Shown: in pieces, positions 17,462 through 26,235 of the stretch
How the letters are laid out: each line of letters opens with the position of its first letter
Numbering within the stretch: the stretch's first letter is position 1
Origin: Microbacterium sp. BH-3-3-3
GTDB taxonomy: Bacteria; Actinomycetota; Actinomycetes; Actinomycetales; Microbacteriaceae
Assembly: GCF_007679045.1 (NCBI RefSeq)
Contig: NZ_VEFS01000002.1
Location: 372,001 to 436,000, forward strand
Direction of reading: 5' to 3'
Length of the DNA: 64,000 bases
Translations under genes and position numbers: made by a program
Notes under the pieces: model-generated
Told to the model about the DNA's origin: nothing
The model's input: the letters and a program-made list of their open reading frames with translations, nothing else
Database searches by the model: none

Positions 17462-18556
17462 GTGAACGATCTGATGGACGACCTCGACACGCCCGTGGTG
17501 CTGGTGGATCACGGCCGGATGCTCTCCAACATCGCGAGGATGCACGAGCAGTTGTGCGCTCGGGGAGTCGTGGTACGACCGCACGTGAAGACGCACAAGA
17601 TCCCGCAGATCGCTCGACTTCAACGTGATGCCGGGGCGCGGGGTATCACGGTCGCCACGATCGGTGAGGCCGAGGTGTTCGCGGACCACGGTTTCGACGA
17701 CATCTTCATCGCGTATCCGCTGTGGATCACCGCGCGCGCCGCGGTGAGGCTGAGGGCGATCAGTGCGCGGGCCAAGGTCATGTTCGGCGTCGACTCGGCG
17801 GAAGGCATCGCTGCGGCGGCAGCCCACCTCGCGTCGGCCGCGCGAGACGTGTCGGTCATGATCGAGGTCGACAGTGGGCACCACCGCAGCGGAGTGCGTC
17901 CCGCCGACGTCGGAAGCATCGCGTCGGCCGCCCGTTCGCGCGGGCTGGACGTGGCGGGCGTGTTCACGTTCCCCGGGCACAGTTACGCCCCGGGGCACGC
18001 GGAGGAAGCGGCGCGGCAGGAACGAGAGGCTCTCGCGGAGGCGGCGCGCTCCCTCGCGGATGCCGGCTGGGTCGACGTCTGGATCAGCGGCGGCTCGACT
18101 CCCAGCGTACTCGCGACACCCGCCGGTGCCGTGTCGGAGTTGCGGCCGGGAGTGTATGTCTTCGGCGACGCGCAGCAGGTCGAGCTCGGTCACCACGCCC
18201 TGGACGAGGTCGCCCTCACCGTCCTGAGTACGGTGGTCAGTCGCTCCGAGGACGGTGACCAGCGGCGGGTGATCCTCGACGCGGGGAGCAAGATCCTCGG
18301 GAGCGACAGGCCCGCCTACGTCAGCGGGTTCGGCCGGATCCTTGAGCACCCCGCCGCGCGCATCGCGGCACTCTCCGAGCATCACGCCACCGTCGTTTTC
18401 CCCGATGACGTCGCCCTGCCTGAGCTCGGCTCGCGCCTTCGCGTCATCCCCAACCATGTATGCCTCGTCCCCAACCTCGTCGACGAGGTCGTCGTCGTCC
18501 GCGATGGCGCTGTCGGAGAGCGGTGGCCGGTCGCGGCGCGCGGGCGGAACGGCTGA
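17462..18556 (+). CDS. D-threonine aldolase / D-serine dehydratase-like PLP enzyme
   Basis: A 364-residue fold-type III PLP enzyme. The N-terminal alanine-racemase-like barrel carries the PLP lysine in RPHVKTHK (about residue 42), and the phosphate-binding and metal regions include DSGHHRSGV and FTFPGHSY. The C-terminal motif RVIPNHVCL has the His-x-Cys pair that binds Zn or Mn in D-threonine aldolase and DSD1-type D-serine dehydratase. It cleaves or dehydrates a D-beta-hydroxyamino acid. GTG at 17462 follows AGAGGG. It lies 90 bp after the TetR gene, so read-through is possible. Confidence 0.82.
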   Translation: MNDLMDDLDTPVVLVDHGRMLSNIARMHEQLCARGVVVRPHVKTHKIPQIARLQRDAGARGITVATIGEAEVFADHGFDDIFIAYPLWITARAAVRLRAISARAKVMFGVDSAEGIAAAAAHLASAARDVSVMIEVDSGHHRSGVRPADVGSIASAARSRGLDVAGVFTFPGHSYAPGHAEEAARQEREALAEAARSLADAGWVDVWISGGSTPSVLATPAGAVSELRPGVYVFGDAQQVELGHHALDEVALTVLSTVVSRSEDGDQRRVILDAGSKILGSDRPAYVSGFGRILEHPAARIAALSEHHATVVFPDDVALPELGSRLRVIPNHVCLVPNLVDEVVVVRDGAVGERWPVAARGRNG

Positions 18557-18614
18557 CGGGCGCCCGCGCTTTCGCTCGCCGCTCCGTCGTGATCGGCTGA
18601 TTGCGCGGGCGCGC

Positions 18615-18848
18615 TCACGATCGCGTCCGGCGTCTCCGCGTCCACGCTCCGTGCAGGCGCAGCAACTGCGGCACCACGACGTACACCGCGAGCGGGACGA
18701 CGGCGAGGGTGAGAACGAACGTCCGGAGCACCGGATGCCAGCCTTCGGCGAACGGCTCGAGAGCGAGGGAGCCGAGCGTCACCAGGGGAAAGATCGCGCA
18801 CCAGGTCAGAAAGGCCCGGGCGTGGATGCCGGGCGGAGGGCCGCTCAT
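18615..18848 (-). CDS. 77-residue two-helix membrane protein
   Basis: Two hydrophobic segments (LTWCAIFPLVTLGSLAL and TFVLTLAVVPLAVYVVVPQLL) and an Arg-rich C-terminus (WTRRRRTRS). Its ATG overlaps the stop of the esterase gene by 4 bp (ATGA), so it is translationally coupled to it. Short proteins of this kind are widespread in Microbacterium; the role is unknown. Confidence 0.65.
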   Translation of the reverse strand: MSGPPPGIHARAFLTWCAIFPLVTLGSLALEPFAEGWHPVLRTFVLTLAVVPLAVYVVVPQLLRLHGAWTRRRRTRS

Positions 18849-19639
18849 ACCGCGTTACCGAAGGCGCGGCGGAGGAACGCGACGGCGGGATCCATGACGA
18901 TCGCGCTGTCGTCGAGGCCCGACCAGATGTGTCCGACCCCGGGGACGAGCTGCAGCTCGACGTCGACCCCCGCCTCGCGCAGTGCGGCGGCGAAGCGCTC
19001 GCTGTGGTGGTGGGGGATCGCGCGGTCGTCGAGGCCGTGCGCCAGGAGGAAGGGTGGCGCCCCCGCGTGAACGTGATGCAGGGGGCTCGCCGCGCGAGCG
19101 GCATCCGGCTCCTCCGACGGGTCGACGCCGAGGAGGCGGGCTTCCCGGCTCGGCGGGCCGGCCGGGGTGGGTGCCGGCGGCACGTCCGCGAGGTCGCTGG
19201 GGCCGTACCAGTCCACCGCGGCTCGAATCCCGGCGTCGGGTTCGAGAGCGAGCAGGGCCGCGAGATGGCCGCCGGCCGACTCGCCCCACACCGCCACTGC
19301 GTGTGGGTCGAGATCGTATTCCGCGGCGTGATCGTCCAGCCACCGGCGTGCGGCCCGGGCGTCCTCAAGCGGCGCGGGGAAGGGGGCCTCGCTCGACAGG
19401 CGGTAGTCGACGGATGCCACGGCCCATCCCTCGTTCACCAGTCGGCCGAAGGTCTCGTCCGGCGGGAAGAAGCAGAACGCCCTTCGGCTCCCCACCATCC
19501 ACCCTCCGCCGTGCAGGAACAGCACGACGGGAGACGGGCCGGTCTCGGCGGGGCGGTGCAGGTCGAGCACGAGCGGCCGGAAGCCCGGGACGCTCGCGTA
19601 GACAACTTCACGATCGATGCGGGCGGAATCGCATGTCAT
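18845..19639 (-). CDS. alpha/beta-hydrolase esterase (HSL family)
   Basis: A 264-residue enzyme with the oxyanion-hole motif HGGGW, nucleophile motif GESAGG, acid in HGLDDRAIPH and catalytic His in PGVGHIW. This is the hormone-sensitive-lipase/acetyl-esterase pattern. It may remove acyl groups from plant glycosides handled by the neighbouring locus, but the substrate is a guess. ATG 19639 was chosen because homology starts with the beta-strand YASVPGFRPLVLDLHRP. The gene is downstream of the cupin (5-bp gap) and upstream of the small membrane protein, forming one operon. Confidence 0.82.
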   Translation of the reverse strand: MTCDSARIDREVVYASVPGFRPLVLDLHRPAETGPSPVVLFLHGGGWMVGSRRAFCFFPPDETFGRLVNEGWAVASVDYRLSSEAPFPAPLEDARAARRWLDDHAAEYDLDPHAVAVWGESAGGHLAALLALEPDAGIRAAVDWYGPSDLADVPPAPTPAGPPSREARLLGVDPSEEPDAARAASPLHHVHAGAPPFLLAHGLDDRAIPHHHSERFAAALREAGVDVELQLVPGVGHIWSGLDDSAIVMDPAVAFLRRAFGNAV

Positions 19640-19644
19640 GGGCG

Positions 19645-20163
19645 TCAGTCGAAGAGCGCGTAGTCCGCGACGAAGTTGACGTCGTGACGGGCGCCCTCGG
19701 CCGCCATGACCGAGAAGTCGGGGATGTGGAACGCGTCGGGCTCCGGGATGCCCGCGGTGTCGGTCGGTCGGCCGACGGCGCGGAAAAAGTCGCTGAACCC
19801 GCCCGAGGTCACGCCGAAGATCTTGCCCGTCTGCTCGATGCGGTACGAGTGGATGGTGTTCTTCGGCACGTAGCCGAAGTGCCCGGCCTCGAGGACGCGG
19901 GTCTCGCGGTGACCGTTCTGATCGTCGACCCACAGGCGGATCGCGCCCTCGAGCACGAAGAAGGTCTCGTGGGTGAGGGCATGGAAATGCGGGGGGACGG
20001 GTCGACCGGGACGCCCCTCGGTGAGGAAGGCGTCGAACTCGCGGCTCGTCTGCGGAGCGGTCGCCAGCAGCGTGAACAGCTGGTCGAACATGACGAGCTT
20101 GTCGCCGTCGGCTTCGCCGAGGAAGTAGGGGGCGGGGCCGGCGGGAAGGGCGCTGTGCGACAT
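19645..20163 (-). CDS. cupin-domain dioxygenase-like protein
   Basis: A 172-residue cupin. Motif 1 PPHFHALTHETFFVLEG gives the His, His and Glu metal ligands; motif 2 is GHFGYVPKNTIHSYRI. The overall shape, including the C-terminal FSDFFRAVG and FSVMAAEGARHDV segments, resembles the quercetin 2,3-dioxygenase-like cupins of actinobacteria. A flavonoid-modifying role would fit a locus that cleaves rhamnosides, since flavonoid glycosides often carry rhamnose. ATG 20163 is the start of conservation. A LysR gene is divergent. Confidence 0.78.
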   Translation of the reverse strand: MSHSALPAGPAPYFLGEADGDKLVMFDQLFTLLATAPQTSREFDAFLTEGRPGRPVPPHFHALTHETFFVLEGAIRLWVDDQNGHRETRVLEAGHFGYVPKNTIHSYRIEQTGKIFGVTSGGFSDFFRAVGRPTDTAGIPEPDAFHIPDFSVMAAEGARHDVNFVADYALFD

Positions 20164-20325
20164 GGGGAACCTCCGGGTACGTCGTCGGACCCTTCCCACT
20201 CTGCGCGCGGCGGCCGCGCCGAGCCAGTACGTTTTCGTGAAGGAGCGTGAGGCATCGTCTAACACTGGACGGCTGTGGATGTCATGTACGGGGTCGCGGT
20301 GTGTGCCGTCGTCTAACGTGGGCGG
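20164..20325. promoter_or_regulatory. cupin/LysR divergent intergenic region
   Basis: This 162-bp stretch holds the divergent promoters of the cupin-esterase operon and the LysR gene. A direct repeat CGTCTAAC occurs at about 20256-20263 and 20309-20316, preceded in both by ATC or GTC. Such spaced repeats could be the recognition and activation sites of the LysR protein. Confidence 0.35.
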
Positions 20326-21228
20326 ATGGAGATCTCGTCGCCTGCCCTGCGCTACTTCGCGGTGCTCGCCGAGGAGTTGCACTTCACCCGGGCGGCGCAG
20401 CGGCTGCGCATCAGCCCGCCCTCGCTGAGTCAGCAGATCTCGCGTCTGGAGAAGCAGGTCGGACGCCAGCTGTTCTTGCGCACGCCCCGGGCGGTGGAGT
20501 TGACGACCGCGGGGCGCGAGCTGGTGCCCCTTGCGCTCCAGGCGGTCGCCGCGCACGAGGCGGTCGCGCGGTGGGCGCGCGCGTCGACCGCGACACCGCC
20601 GCTCCAGGTGGGAATCGTGGCGACGGGCGCGGGGGCGCTGACCAGCGACATCATCGCCGAGACGCTACGACGTCTGCCCGACGTGCGCGTCGAGCTGAGG
20701 CGGCTCGGATTCATGGACGTCGAGCGGGCACTCATCGACGGAACCGTCGACCTGGTGCTCTCGCTCGGGCCGGCCCCGGCGGATCCGCGGGTGGATAGTA
20801 CGACGCTCCTCGTGGAGCCGCGCGTGCTCGTCGTGCGCGAGGAACACCCGCTCGCCTCCCGCGACTCCGTGTCGATTGACGAGACGAACGGTCTCGATTT
20901 CGTGGTGCCCGTCGAAGCGCACAACGCTGCGCGCGCCTGGTGGCTCGTCGACCCTCGTCCGGACGGATCGACGCCGAGGGTCGTCGGCGTCGCTGACGGT
21001 GTGGAGGGGCTTATGGACTTCTGCGTCGCGGGGGTCGGTGTCAACATCGCTACCGCCTCGGCGGCGACCCATTACGGCCGGGCTGGCCTCGCCTATGTCG
21101 AGATCGACGACATCGCCCCGGCCGAGGTGCTCGCCATTCGGGCGGCGGAGCCCTCGCGACCCGAAGCGCTCGCGGTGGTCGCGATTGCGGAGGCGCTGGC
21201 CCGGCGCCGTACCGCCGTCGCGGACTGA
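20326..21228 (+). CDS. LysR-family transcriptional regulator
   Basis: Exactly the usual length (300 residues). The N-terminal winged HTH reads LRYFAVLAEELHFTRAAQRL followed by SPPSLSQQISRLEKQVG and FLRTPRAVELTTAG. The C-terminal half is a periplasmic-binding-protein-like effector domain. It is divergent from the cupin-esterase-small membrane protein operon and probably controls it, as is typical of LysR proteins. The effector is unknown. It is the last intact chromosomal-type gene before the next stretch of mobile fragments. Confidence 0.88.
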   Translation: MEISSPALRYFAVLAEELHFTRAAQRLRISPPSLSQQISRLEKQVGRQLFLRTPRAVELTTAGRELVPLALQAVAAHEAVARWARASTATPPLQVGIVATGAGALTSDIIAETLRRLPDVRVELRRLGFMDVERALIDGTVDLVLSLGPAPADPRVDSTTLLVEPRVLVVREEHPLASRDSVSIDETNGLDFVVPVEAHNAARAWWLVDPRPDGSTPRVVGVADGVEGLMDFCVAGVGVNIATASAATHYGRAGLAYVEIDDIAPAEVLAIRAAEPSRPEALAVVAIAEALARRRTAVAD

Positions 21229-21275
21229 CGCCGCGTCGTGCTTCGTCGGCTCCGGCCCGGGGGCGGCTGCGGCCG

Positions 21276-21530
21276 TCAGTCCCGCAGGAAGGGCGGCACG
21301 ATGCGCGGCGGCTGCGCCTCCAGCGTTTGTCGTTGGACGTCTCGGAAGCGAGCCGGAGATTTCCCCGTGTTGACGAGGGCGAAGTGGGCGGCGACGAACC
21401 ACTCGGCAGCCTCGGCCGAAAGGCTTATGGACGTGGCCACGCCCGATGACCTCAGCACGAGCCCGGGCGTCGGCGCTGTGGTCACGCACAGCCTGGCGGG
21501 GTGATCGCTCTGCACGCCCTGGACGGCATC
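21276..21530 (-). pseudogene. C-terminal remnant of an unrecognised gene
   Basis: About 70 codons (ARLCVTTAPTPGLVLRSSG to RIVPPFLRD) have the composition and codon use of real protein, with an amphipathic helix AEAAEWFVAAHFALVNTGK. No start lies within homologous-looking sequence, and at about 21530 the opposite strand becomes relaxase. I read it as the 3' end of a gene cut by the rearrangement. The family is not recognised. Confidence 0.35.
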
Positions 21531-22119
21531 CCTAGCGAATGGCGGCGTTGCTCGACAGACCTCAGGCGCGTTCGCGGCGTGGTCCAACGCCGTTGAGGAA
21601 GTGCCTGGCGACCTCGCCGCCGCAGCCGACGAGCTGGCGAAGTCGGCACAGACCTACCGCGGCCACACGAAGCCCCAGAAGGCGGGGCGCGTGTCTGCCG
21701 GCGGCGCGGCGATGCTGCTCGCGAGCGCCATGCGTGGCGGTCAGGGAACGGCAGCGCAAGCGGCCATACTCCGACAGCTCGCCAACCTCACCGGGGCCGT
21801 TTACGACGCCGCCAAGGCCGCAGGACAGGCACGCCACGCCCAGGCCCTCGCCACCGACGTTCGGGAGCGACTGCGCCGCGTCCACGACGCCTTGCCGGCA
21901 CCCGCGAAGACCGCGACCGCCACGGCCACGCCGGCCCCCGCTCCGCGTCACGCGACGTCGGCGGATATCAACGACATGGCCCGCGACATGCTCGACAAGA
22001 TCAACCGCGCCGGGGAGAACCGTCGCAAGGGACCGGGCTCGCCGCTCCCGTCGACGATCGAGCCGGCGCCGCCCCGCACGACCGCAACCCCGAGCCCTGA
22101 CCGAGGCGCGGAACGATGA
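21520..22119 (+). pseudogene. relaxase/mobilisation nuclease, C-terminal fragment
   Basis: The frame (ANGGVARQTSGAFAAWSNAV, then GGAAMLLASAMRGGQGTAAQ and LRQLANLTGAVYDAAKAAG) matches the helical C-terminal region of relaxases in actinobacterial integrative elements. The N-terminal nicking domain with its HUH and catalytic Tyr is absent. A later start at 21601 could still give a 172-residue protein. It is followed after 12 bp by the gene that normally accompanies this relaxase, so the pair is a surviving piece of one mobilisation operon. Confidence 0.6.
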
Positions 22120-22131
22120 GAGGAGCACGTC

Positions 22132-22977
22132 ATGGCCGATGAGAGCGACGGCATCTCCGAAGCGTTCGAGGGGCAGCTCCGCGTCGCGATGACCGCCGCC
22201 GGCCGCGTGGGCGAAATCATCGCCCGACAGCGCGAGGAAGCAGCTCGGCGCGCCCAGGCCGAGAGCACCCAGCAAGCCCGCGAGCTGGCATCCCGGATGC
22301 AGGCCGAACGGCAGTCCACGCGCGTTGAGCTCAGCGGCGTCTACCGGAATGACTGGTGGAATCGTGCGACCCCCGAGCAGATCGGCGCGACGTTGGCCAC
22401 GGCACGCGCCTGGCGCCACGAGGAGCCCGAGGCAGCGCGCGCCGAGGCGCACATGCGCGACGAGCTGCGCACCCGCTACGGCGTCGACATCGACGCAGCC
22501 GGCGGCGACCCTCGGGCCGTGCAAGCAGCCGTCGACGCGGAGCTGCTGCGCCGGCAGTCCGAGTCAGTGCGGCAGCGTGGTACGGGTGAGGAAGCCGAGG
22601 CGGCGTTACTGATGCGTGAAGCCGACCGCGCGGATCGCCAGACCGGAGGCGCTGACCGGCGCGCCGAGAACGTGTTTGAGGCCTCTGAACAGCCGATCCA
22701 AGCCCATGTTGAGGCTTCGCGCCACGTTCGCGCGGCTCAGCCTGCACGCGCCGTGGCCCCTCCCAGGTATGACTCAGCACGACGCCGAGCAAACGACGCA
22801 CGCAACCTCGAGGGCAAGGGGATCGAACACGAGGCCATAATCGCAAAAATGCATGCGGACACAGGCAATGCCAAACCAGCGACAGAGGCAGTCAAGGGCG
22901 CATCCGAGAACGGCAAGGGGTCACGACGAGCGCGACCTGCATCAATTCAAGTGCAACGCCCCGGGCTCGGGCGCTGA
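22132..22977 (+). CDS. relaxase-associated coiled-coil accessory protein
   Basis: A 281-residue, highly charged, mostly helical protein beginning MADESDGISEAFEGQLRVAM, with long Ala/Glu/Arg/Gln stretches (IIARQREEAARRAQAES) and no membrane segment. Proteins with this beginning and WWNRATPEQI-type motif follow the relaxase in actinobacterial ICEs and mobilisable elements; a relaxosome role is likely but not shown. ATG has a GAGAGGAG ribosome site. The C-terminus is probably complete or nearly so. Confidence 0.62.
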   Translation: MADESDGISEAFEGQLRVAMTAAGRVGEIIARQREEAARRAQAESTQQARELASRMQAERQSTRVELSGVYRNDWWNRATPEQIGATLATARAWRHEEPEAARAEAHMRDELRTRYGVDIDAAGGDPRAVQAAVDAELLRRQSESVRQRGTGEEAEAALLMREADRADRQTGGADRRAENVFEASEQPIQAHVEASRHVRAAQPARAVAPPRYDSARRRANDARNLEGKGIEHEAIIAKMHADTGNAKPATEAVKGASENGKGSRRARPASIQVQRPGLGR

Positions 22978-23031
22978 AAAGATACCTGACTATCGATTGC
23001 GCCGCCCGTGTTTCGGCGCGTCAGGCTGCGC

Positions 23032-23069
23032 CTTAGAGCAGCTCCCGTTGGTCCTGGGAGCGCGCTAAG
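23032..23069. repeat. imperfect inverted repeat (cruciform-like)
   Basis: CTTAG-A-GC-A-GCTCCC (23032-23046) pairs with GGGAGC-GC-G-CTAAG (23056-23069) around a 9-base loop. It lies between the mobilisation accessory gene and the truncated hydrolase. No T-run follows. It may be a transcription end or a recombination-type site. Confidence 0.45.
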
Positions 23070-23120
23070 CGACCAAGCTCGATATGAGGGAGAAAAACCC
23101 GTGTGACGGGGAGAAGCTGA

Positions 23121-24121
23121 CTAGACGCGGATCTCCGAGAAGGTCTCCGCCACCCAGTCGGCGATATAACCCGCGACGTAGGGCATGTTGTCAATGGAGA
23201 TGTGCTCCGTGCCGCCCTCAGGCTCACTGAAAATGCGTAGTTCGAGCTTCGAGGAGTTGACGGCTTGCGCGGCGGTGAGTTCGGCGTATCTAACGTTGAT
23301 CTGTCGGTCATTCGCGCCGTGCGTGATAAGAAACGGAGTCGTGATTTTCTCGGCGACCCCGTTCAGGTGCATGTCCTTGGTGACTCGAAGAAAGTCGTCA
23401 ATGTTGTCAACGCCCCAAACCCAGAACACATGTTCCCAGTAGTGCGGAACCGGATTCTCGCCCTCGCGGCGCCGTCGGCCCTGTTGCACCTCGGCCCAAT
23501 CGTGGTTTGCTCCCCACGCGACGACAAGCTTAAGACGCTTCTCGAACGCAGCAGCACGGGGCGCGTAATAGCCGCCCAACGACCAACCGACGATACCGAT
23601 CTGCGCGGCGTCCACGTCGTCGCGCGTCTCGAGATAGTCGATGCAGGCCGATGCCCACGTCTCTGTGTCATGGCGAGCTGTGAGACCGCGCAGCCGAAGC
23701 GCTTCCCCGGACCCCGGCGTGTCGACCATGAGGGTGGAGATACCGCGCCGCGCGAGCATCTGAGGGAAGCCCGAGTAGTACATCATCTCCTTCGTGGAGT
23801 CGAGCCCGTTCCACTGAATAATCACGGGGGCGGGGGCGAGGTCAGACGTCTCTGCTGCATAAAAATAGGCCGGCAACGAGACGTCTTCGTACGGAATCTC
23901 CACGCGGGTGAGAGGCACGTCGCTGAGGGAGACATGTCGCTCCAGCAGATCCATCGACTTCTGATATGCAGCGGTTCGTCCCGACCACGTGGGGGACTGA
24001 AGGCGCTCCGCCTGGGACGTGTAAAGCGATGACCTATACAGCTTGTCGCCCGCACCGATCCTGCGCCCCCGCTCAATATCACCCTCGGCGGAGGTTGTAA
24101 GACGGTCAGCGACAGCCGACC
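23121..24121 (-). pseudogene. alpha/beta hydrolase (DUF1100/pseudo-oxynicotine hydrolase-like), 5'-truncated
   Basis: Residues from SAVADRLTTSAEGDIERGRRIG onward match hydrolases with a helical N-terminal cap. The core has nucleophile motif GWSLGGYYAPR, an acid in THGANDRQ and the catalytic His in GGTEHISIDN. Family members normally have 30-60 residues before SAVADRL, and here the sequence departs from the family at about 24121. An open frame continues to 24224, so a chimeric start is possible. The catalytic residues survive, so residual activity cannot be excluded. Confidence 0.65.
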
Positions 24122-24417
24122 ACATCATGCTCGCCAAGTTATTGCGAGGCGTTGATCTCGCTGACACGGCAGCCGTCGCAGAGGTCCTCCGCATGTATGA
24201 CCTCAAGCGCATCGGGCACACCACCTCACAGGTTGAACAGGCCTACGGTGCCGGGCAGCTCTTCCACCACACTCCGCCGGAGGGCCGCGCTGAGCGGGAT
24301 CGAATGCTGGACGAGACGTCTTTCCTGCAAGACATGGTCGGGGACGGCTCGCCCCGCGAGATCGTCGCTCAGCTGGTTGAGATGGGGGAGGACAGGCTGG
24401 CGCCAGCGGGACGCTAA
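24121..24417 (+). pseudogene. C-terminal fragment of an unrecognised protein
   Basis: About 98 codons (HIMLAKLLRGVDLADTAAVAE to GEDRLAPAGR) look like genuine helical protein with GC-rich third positions, but start abruptly where the antisense hydrolase ends. Motifs such as EVLRMYDLKRIGHTT and MLDETSFLQDMV are not ones I can assign. It may derive from a plasmid or phage gene. Confidence 0.4.
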
Positions 24418-24648
24418 TCCTCGGCGAGCACTCCTTCTGAATGCATTCGCTCTCGAGGCGGCGTTCGGGGCAAGCGTCATCGGCCCTGGTGGCAAGGCCG
24501 GACTTTTCGCAGCCCCGAACCGATCGCCGCTCGGATGACGGCGACGTGGTCTCGGTCGCGAAGCGGTGTGCGCACGCGGGGAGACCCGGAAAGAAACTGT
24601 CGTGCTCCAACCTGTCGGTGGATTCGCTAGATTCGTAGGAACAACGAG
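24418..24648. other. gap without a supported gene
   Basis: Open frames exist on both strands but have poor codon bias and no recognisable motifs. The stretch lies between a truncated gene and a strong terminator. Confidence 0.4.
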
Positions 24649-24692
24649 GGGCCCCAGATCCAGTCGTCCGGCTGGAATTCTGGGGCCTTTCT
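24649..24692 (+). terminator. Rho-independent terminator
   Basis: GGGCCCCAGATCCAG (24649-24663) pairs with CTGGAATTCTGGGGCC (24672-24687), with an internal bulge, and is followed by TTTCTCT. This is the best intrinsic terminator in the island and ends transcription before the next gene pair. Confidence 0.75.
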
Positions 24693-24773
24693 CTGATCCC
24701 GTCGCCCGTTTAGGTTGCAACTTGGCGTACGTCGGGAAACAACCCATCTGGCGGTTCAACGTAGGCTCGCCGC

Positions 24774-25253
24774 ATGACAGCTGACCTGGGTCCTCACGAG
24801 CCAGAGTCCAGGGCCCGGCGGTTGCCGAGGTTGTGGTGGCTGTTCGTCGCTATCGGTTTGGTTGTTGGCGGCATTGGGGGTTTTGTAATCCCGCCGCCCT
24901 ACCCGGACGGGCAGTGGTGGGGGGCTTTTCTGACATCTGCCGGCTTCGGCGGCAGCCTGGCCGTGGTCGGTGCTGGCATCGCGGCTACCATCGCTTTTTA
25001 CAACTCTCGCAGCGATCGCCAGCAGAAGCAGGATGCTGACGCGCTTTCTCAGTGGTGGAGCCGCTTCACGTGGGCCTGTGAGAAGGCCGTCAGCACGAAA
25101 CGTGGCGAGTCGGAGATGGGTCTATCGGTACTCAAAGCATTGATAGATGCGCCTTGGGCTCGAGACGAGGATAATGAGATGGCAATCGGAGTGGCTAACG
25201 TCATCAACGACGCCATGAACCCCACACCGAACAAAAGGTGGTGGCAGCGATGA
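24774..25253 (+). CDS. two-helix membrane protein of mobile-element type
   Basis: A 159-residue protein with a polar N-terminus, two membrane helices (LWWLFVAIGLVVGGIGGFVI and SLAVVGAGIAATIAFYNS, about residues 21-82) and a soluble helical C-terminal domain rich in Trp, Lys and Asp. The layout resembles small accessory membrane proteins of actinobacterial prophages and ICEs. ATG at 24774 starts soon after the terminator. Its stop overlaps the next gene by 4 bp. The role is unknown. Confidence 0.6.
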   Translation: MTADLGPHEPESRARRLPRLWWLFVAIGLVVGGIGGFVIPPPYPDGQWWGAFLTSAGFGGSLAVVGAGIAATIAFYNSRSDRQQKQDADALSQWWSRFTWACEKAVSTKRGESEMGLSVLKALIDAPWARDEDNEMAIGVANVINDAMNPTPNKRWWQR

Positions 25254-25450
25254 GCGGATACAGCGAACAGTCGCAGAAGCTCGCGGAGGAGCTGGCCGAG
25301 AAGGCAGCGAACAATCTCCGCCGATCCGGCCGTACCGTTGAGCGCAGCGCAACGACCGGGCGCTATGTTGTCGGCGACAAAAGTGTCGGTAGCACAGTCG
25401 TTCGCAAGCACGGCGGGCTGGGTGGTGCGATCACCCGCCGCAATGGGTAG
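25250..25450 (+). CDS. 66-residue small basic protein
   Basis: Residues 1-25 form a charged helix (SQKLAEELAEKAANNLRRS). The rest carries ATTGRYVVGDKSVGSTVV, close in style to the widespread short actinobacterial proteins with a TGRYVSKATA-like motif seen on mobile elements. ATG 25250 overlaps the upstream stop (ATGA), so the pair is co-translated; a GTG at 25238 is a less likely start. The function is unknown; a DNA-binding or toxin-antitoxin role is speculation. Confidence 0.55.
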   Translation: MSGYSEQSQKLAEELAEKAANNLRRSGRTVERSATTGRYVVGDKSVGSTVVRKHGGLGGAITRRNG

Positions 25451-25527
25451 CCCTGCGCTCTAGTCGCCTTTCAAGTGCCTCTCGCGGGGTATCAAGTTGC
25501 GCCAGATGTGGCGCTTGAGTCCGCCCT

Positions 25528-26235
25528 TCAGCTGGGCAGGAGCTCGAACCCATCGGTCGACACGAGCTTCAGCTTCGGTCCGGAAAGCTTGGACTTTACG
25601 TGTAGAACGATGAAGTTCAGGCGCCCGTTGGTGAATCCTTCGGCCACGAAGGTGACACGGCCGCGCGTCGTGTCCAGGGTGATCTCGCATGGAGGAGCGC
25701 TGCCGGTTTGCAGGCTCAGAAGCGCTGATAGCTCGGGATACGTGGTCTGGCCGATAGTTCGCCGAAGCATGGAGGTCAGGCGGCCGTAACGGTTCTGGAA
25801 GCGAGCCGATTCGAACGTCTGCGTGCCGATTACTTCGACGCTTCCCCCCGGCTTCGGAAACCTGCTGGCTGCGACGACAACCACCTCAGCCGGCCAGTCG
25901 AGCACCGGGCGCCACATGTTCTCGGTGGTCGCGATGACGTACCGGCCGCCGTCGAGCGAGTGGTCGTTGACCTTGATCGGTTCGTCCTTGCCGAGCAGTG
26001 CGGCCTTCGCGTCCCACGAGTATCCCGGCGCCTCGGCGATGAAGCCGGGACAGCGGTCCGACACGACGAGGTGATCCTCCGACAGGAGCGACGCCTGCGT
26101 GGCGATGCCGTACGAGACGTTGTTGAGCCCGCCGGCGGTGGGGATGCCGAGCAGGTTCAGCTCGCGTAGAAAGTGCAGCGCCGCGGGGTCGACGATCACG
26201 AGCTCCAGGCGGAGGGCGGTGTCGTACGGCGTATG
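25528..26235 (-). pseudogene. phage terminase large subunit, C-terminal nuclease-domain fragment
   Basis: The frame from PYDTALRLELVIVDPAALHFL through AEAPGYSWDAKAALLGKDEP and DHSLDGGRYVIATTENMW matches the RNase H-like nuclease half of terminase large subunits: IVDPAA and DHSLDG carry two of the metal-binding Asp residues. The ATPase half is missing. At about 26235 the frame meets a different fragment on the same strand. The GTG at 26199 might allow translation of the remnant. It shows that phage DNA contributed to the island. Confidence 0.6.
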
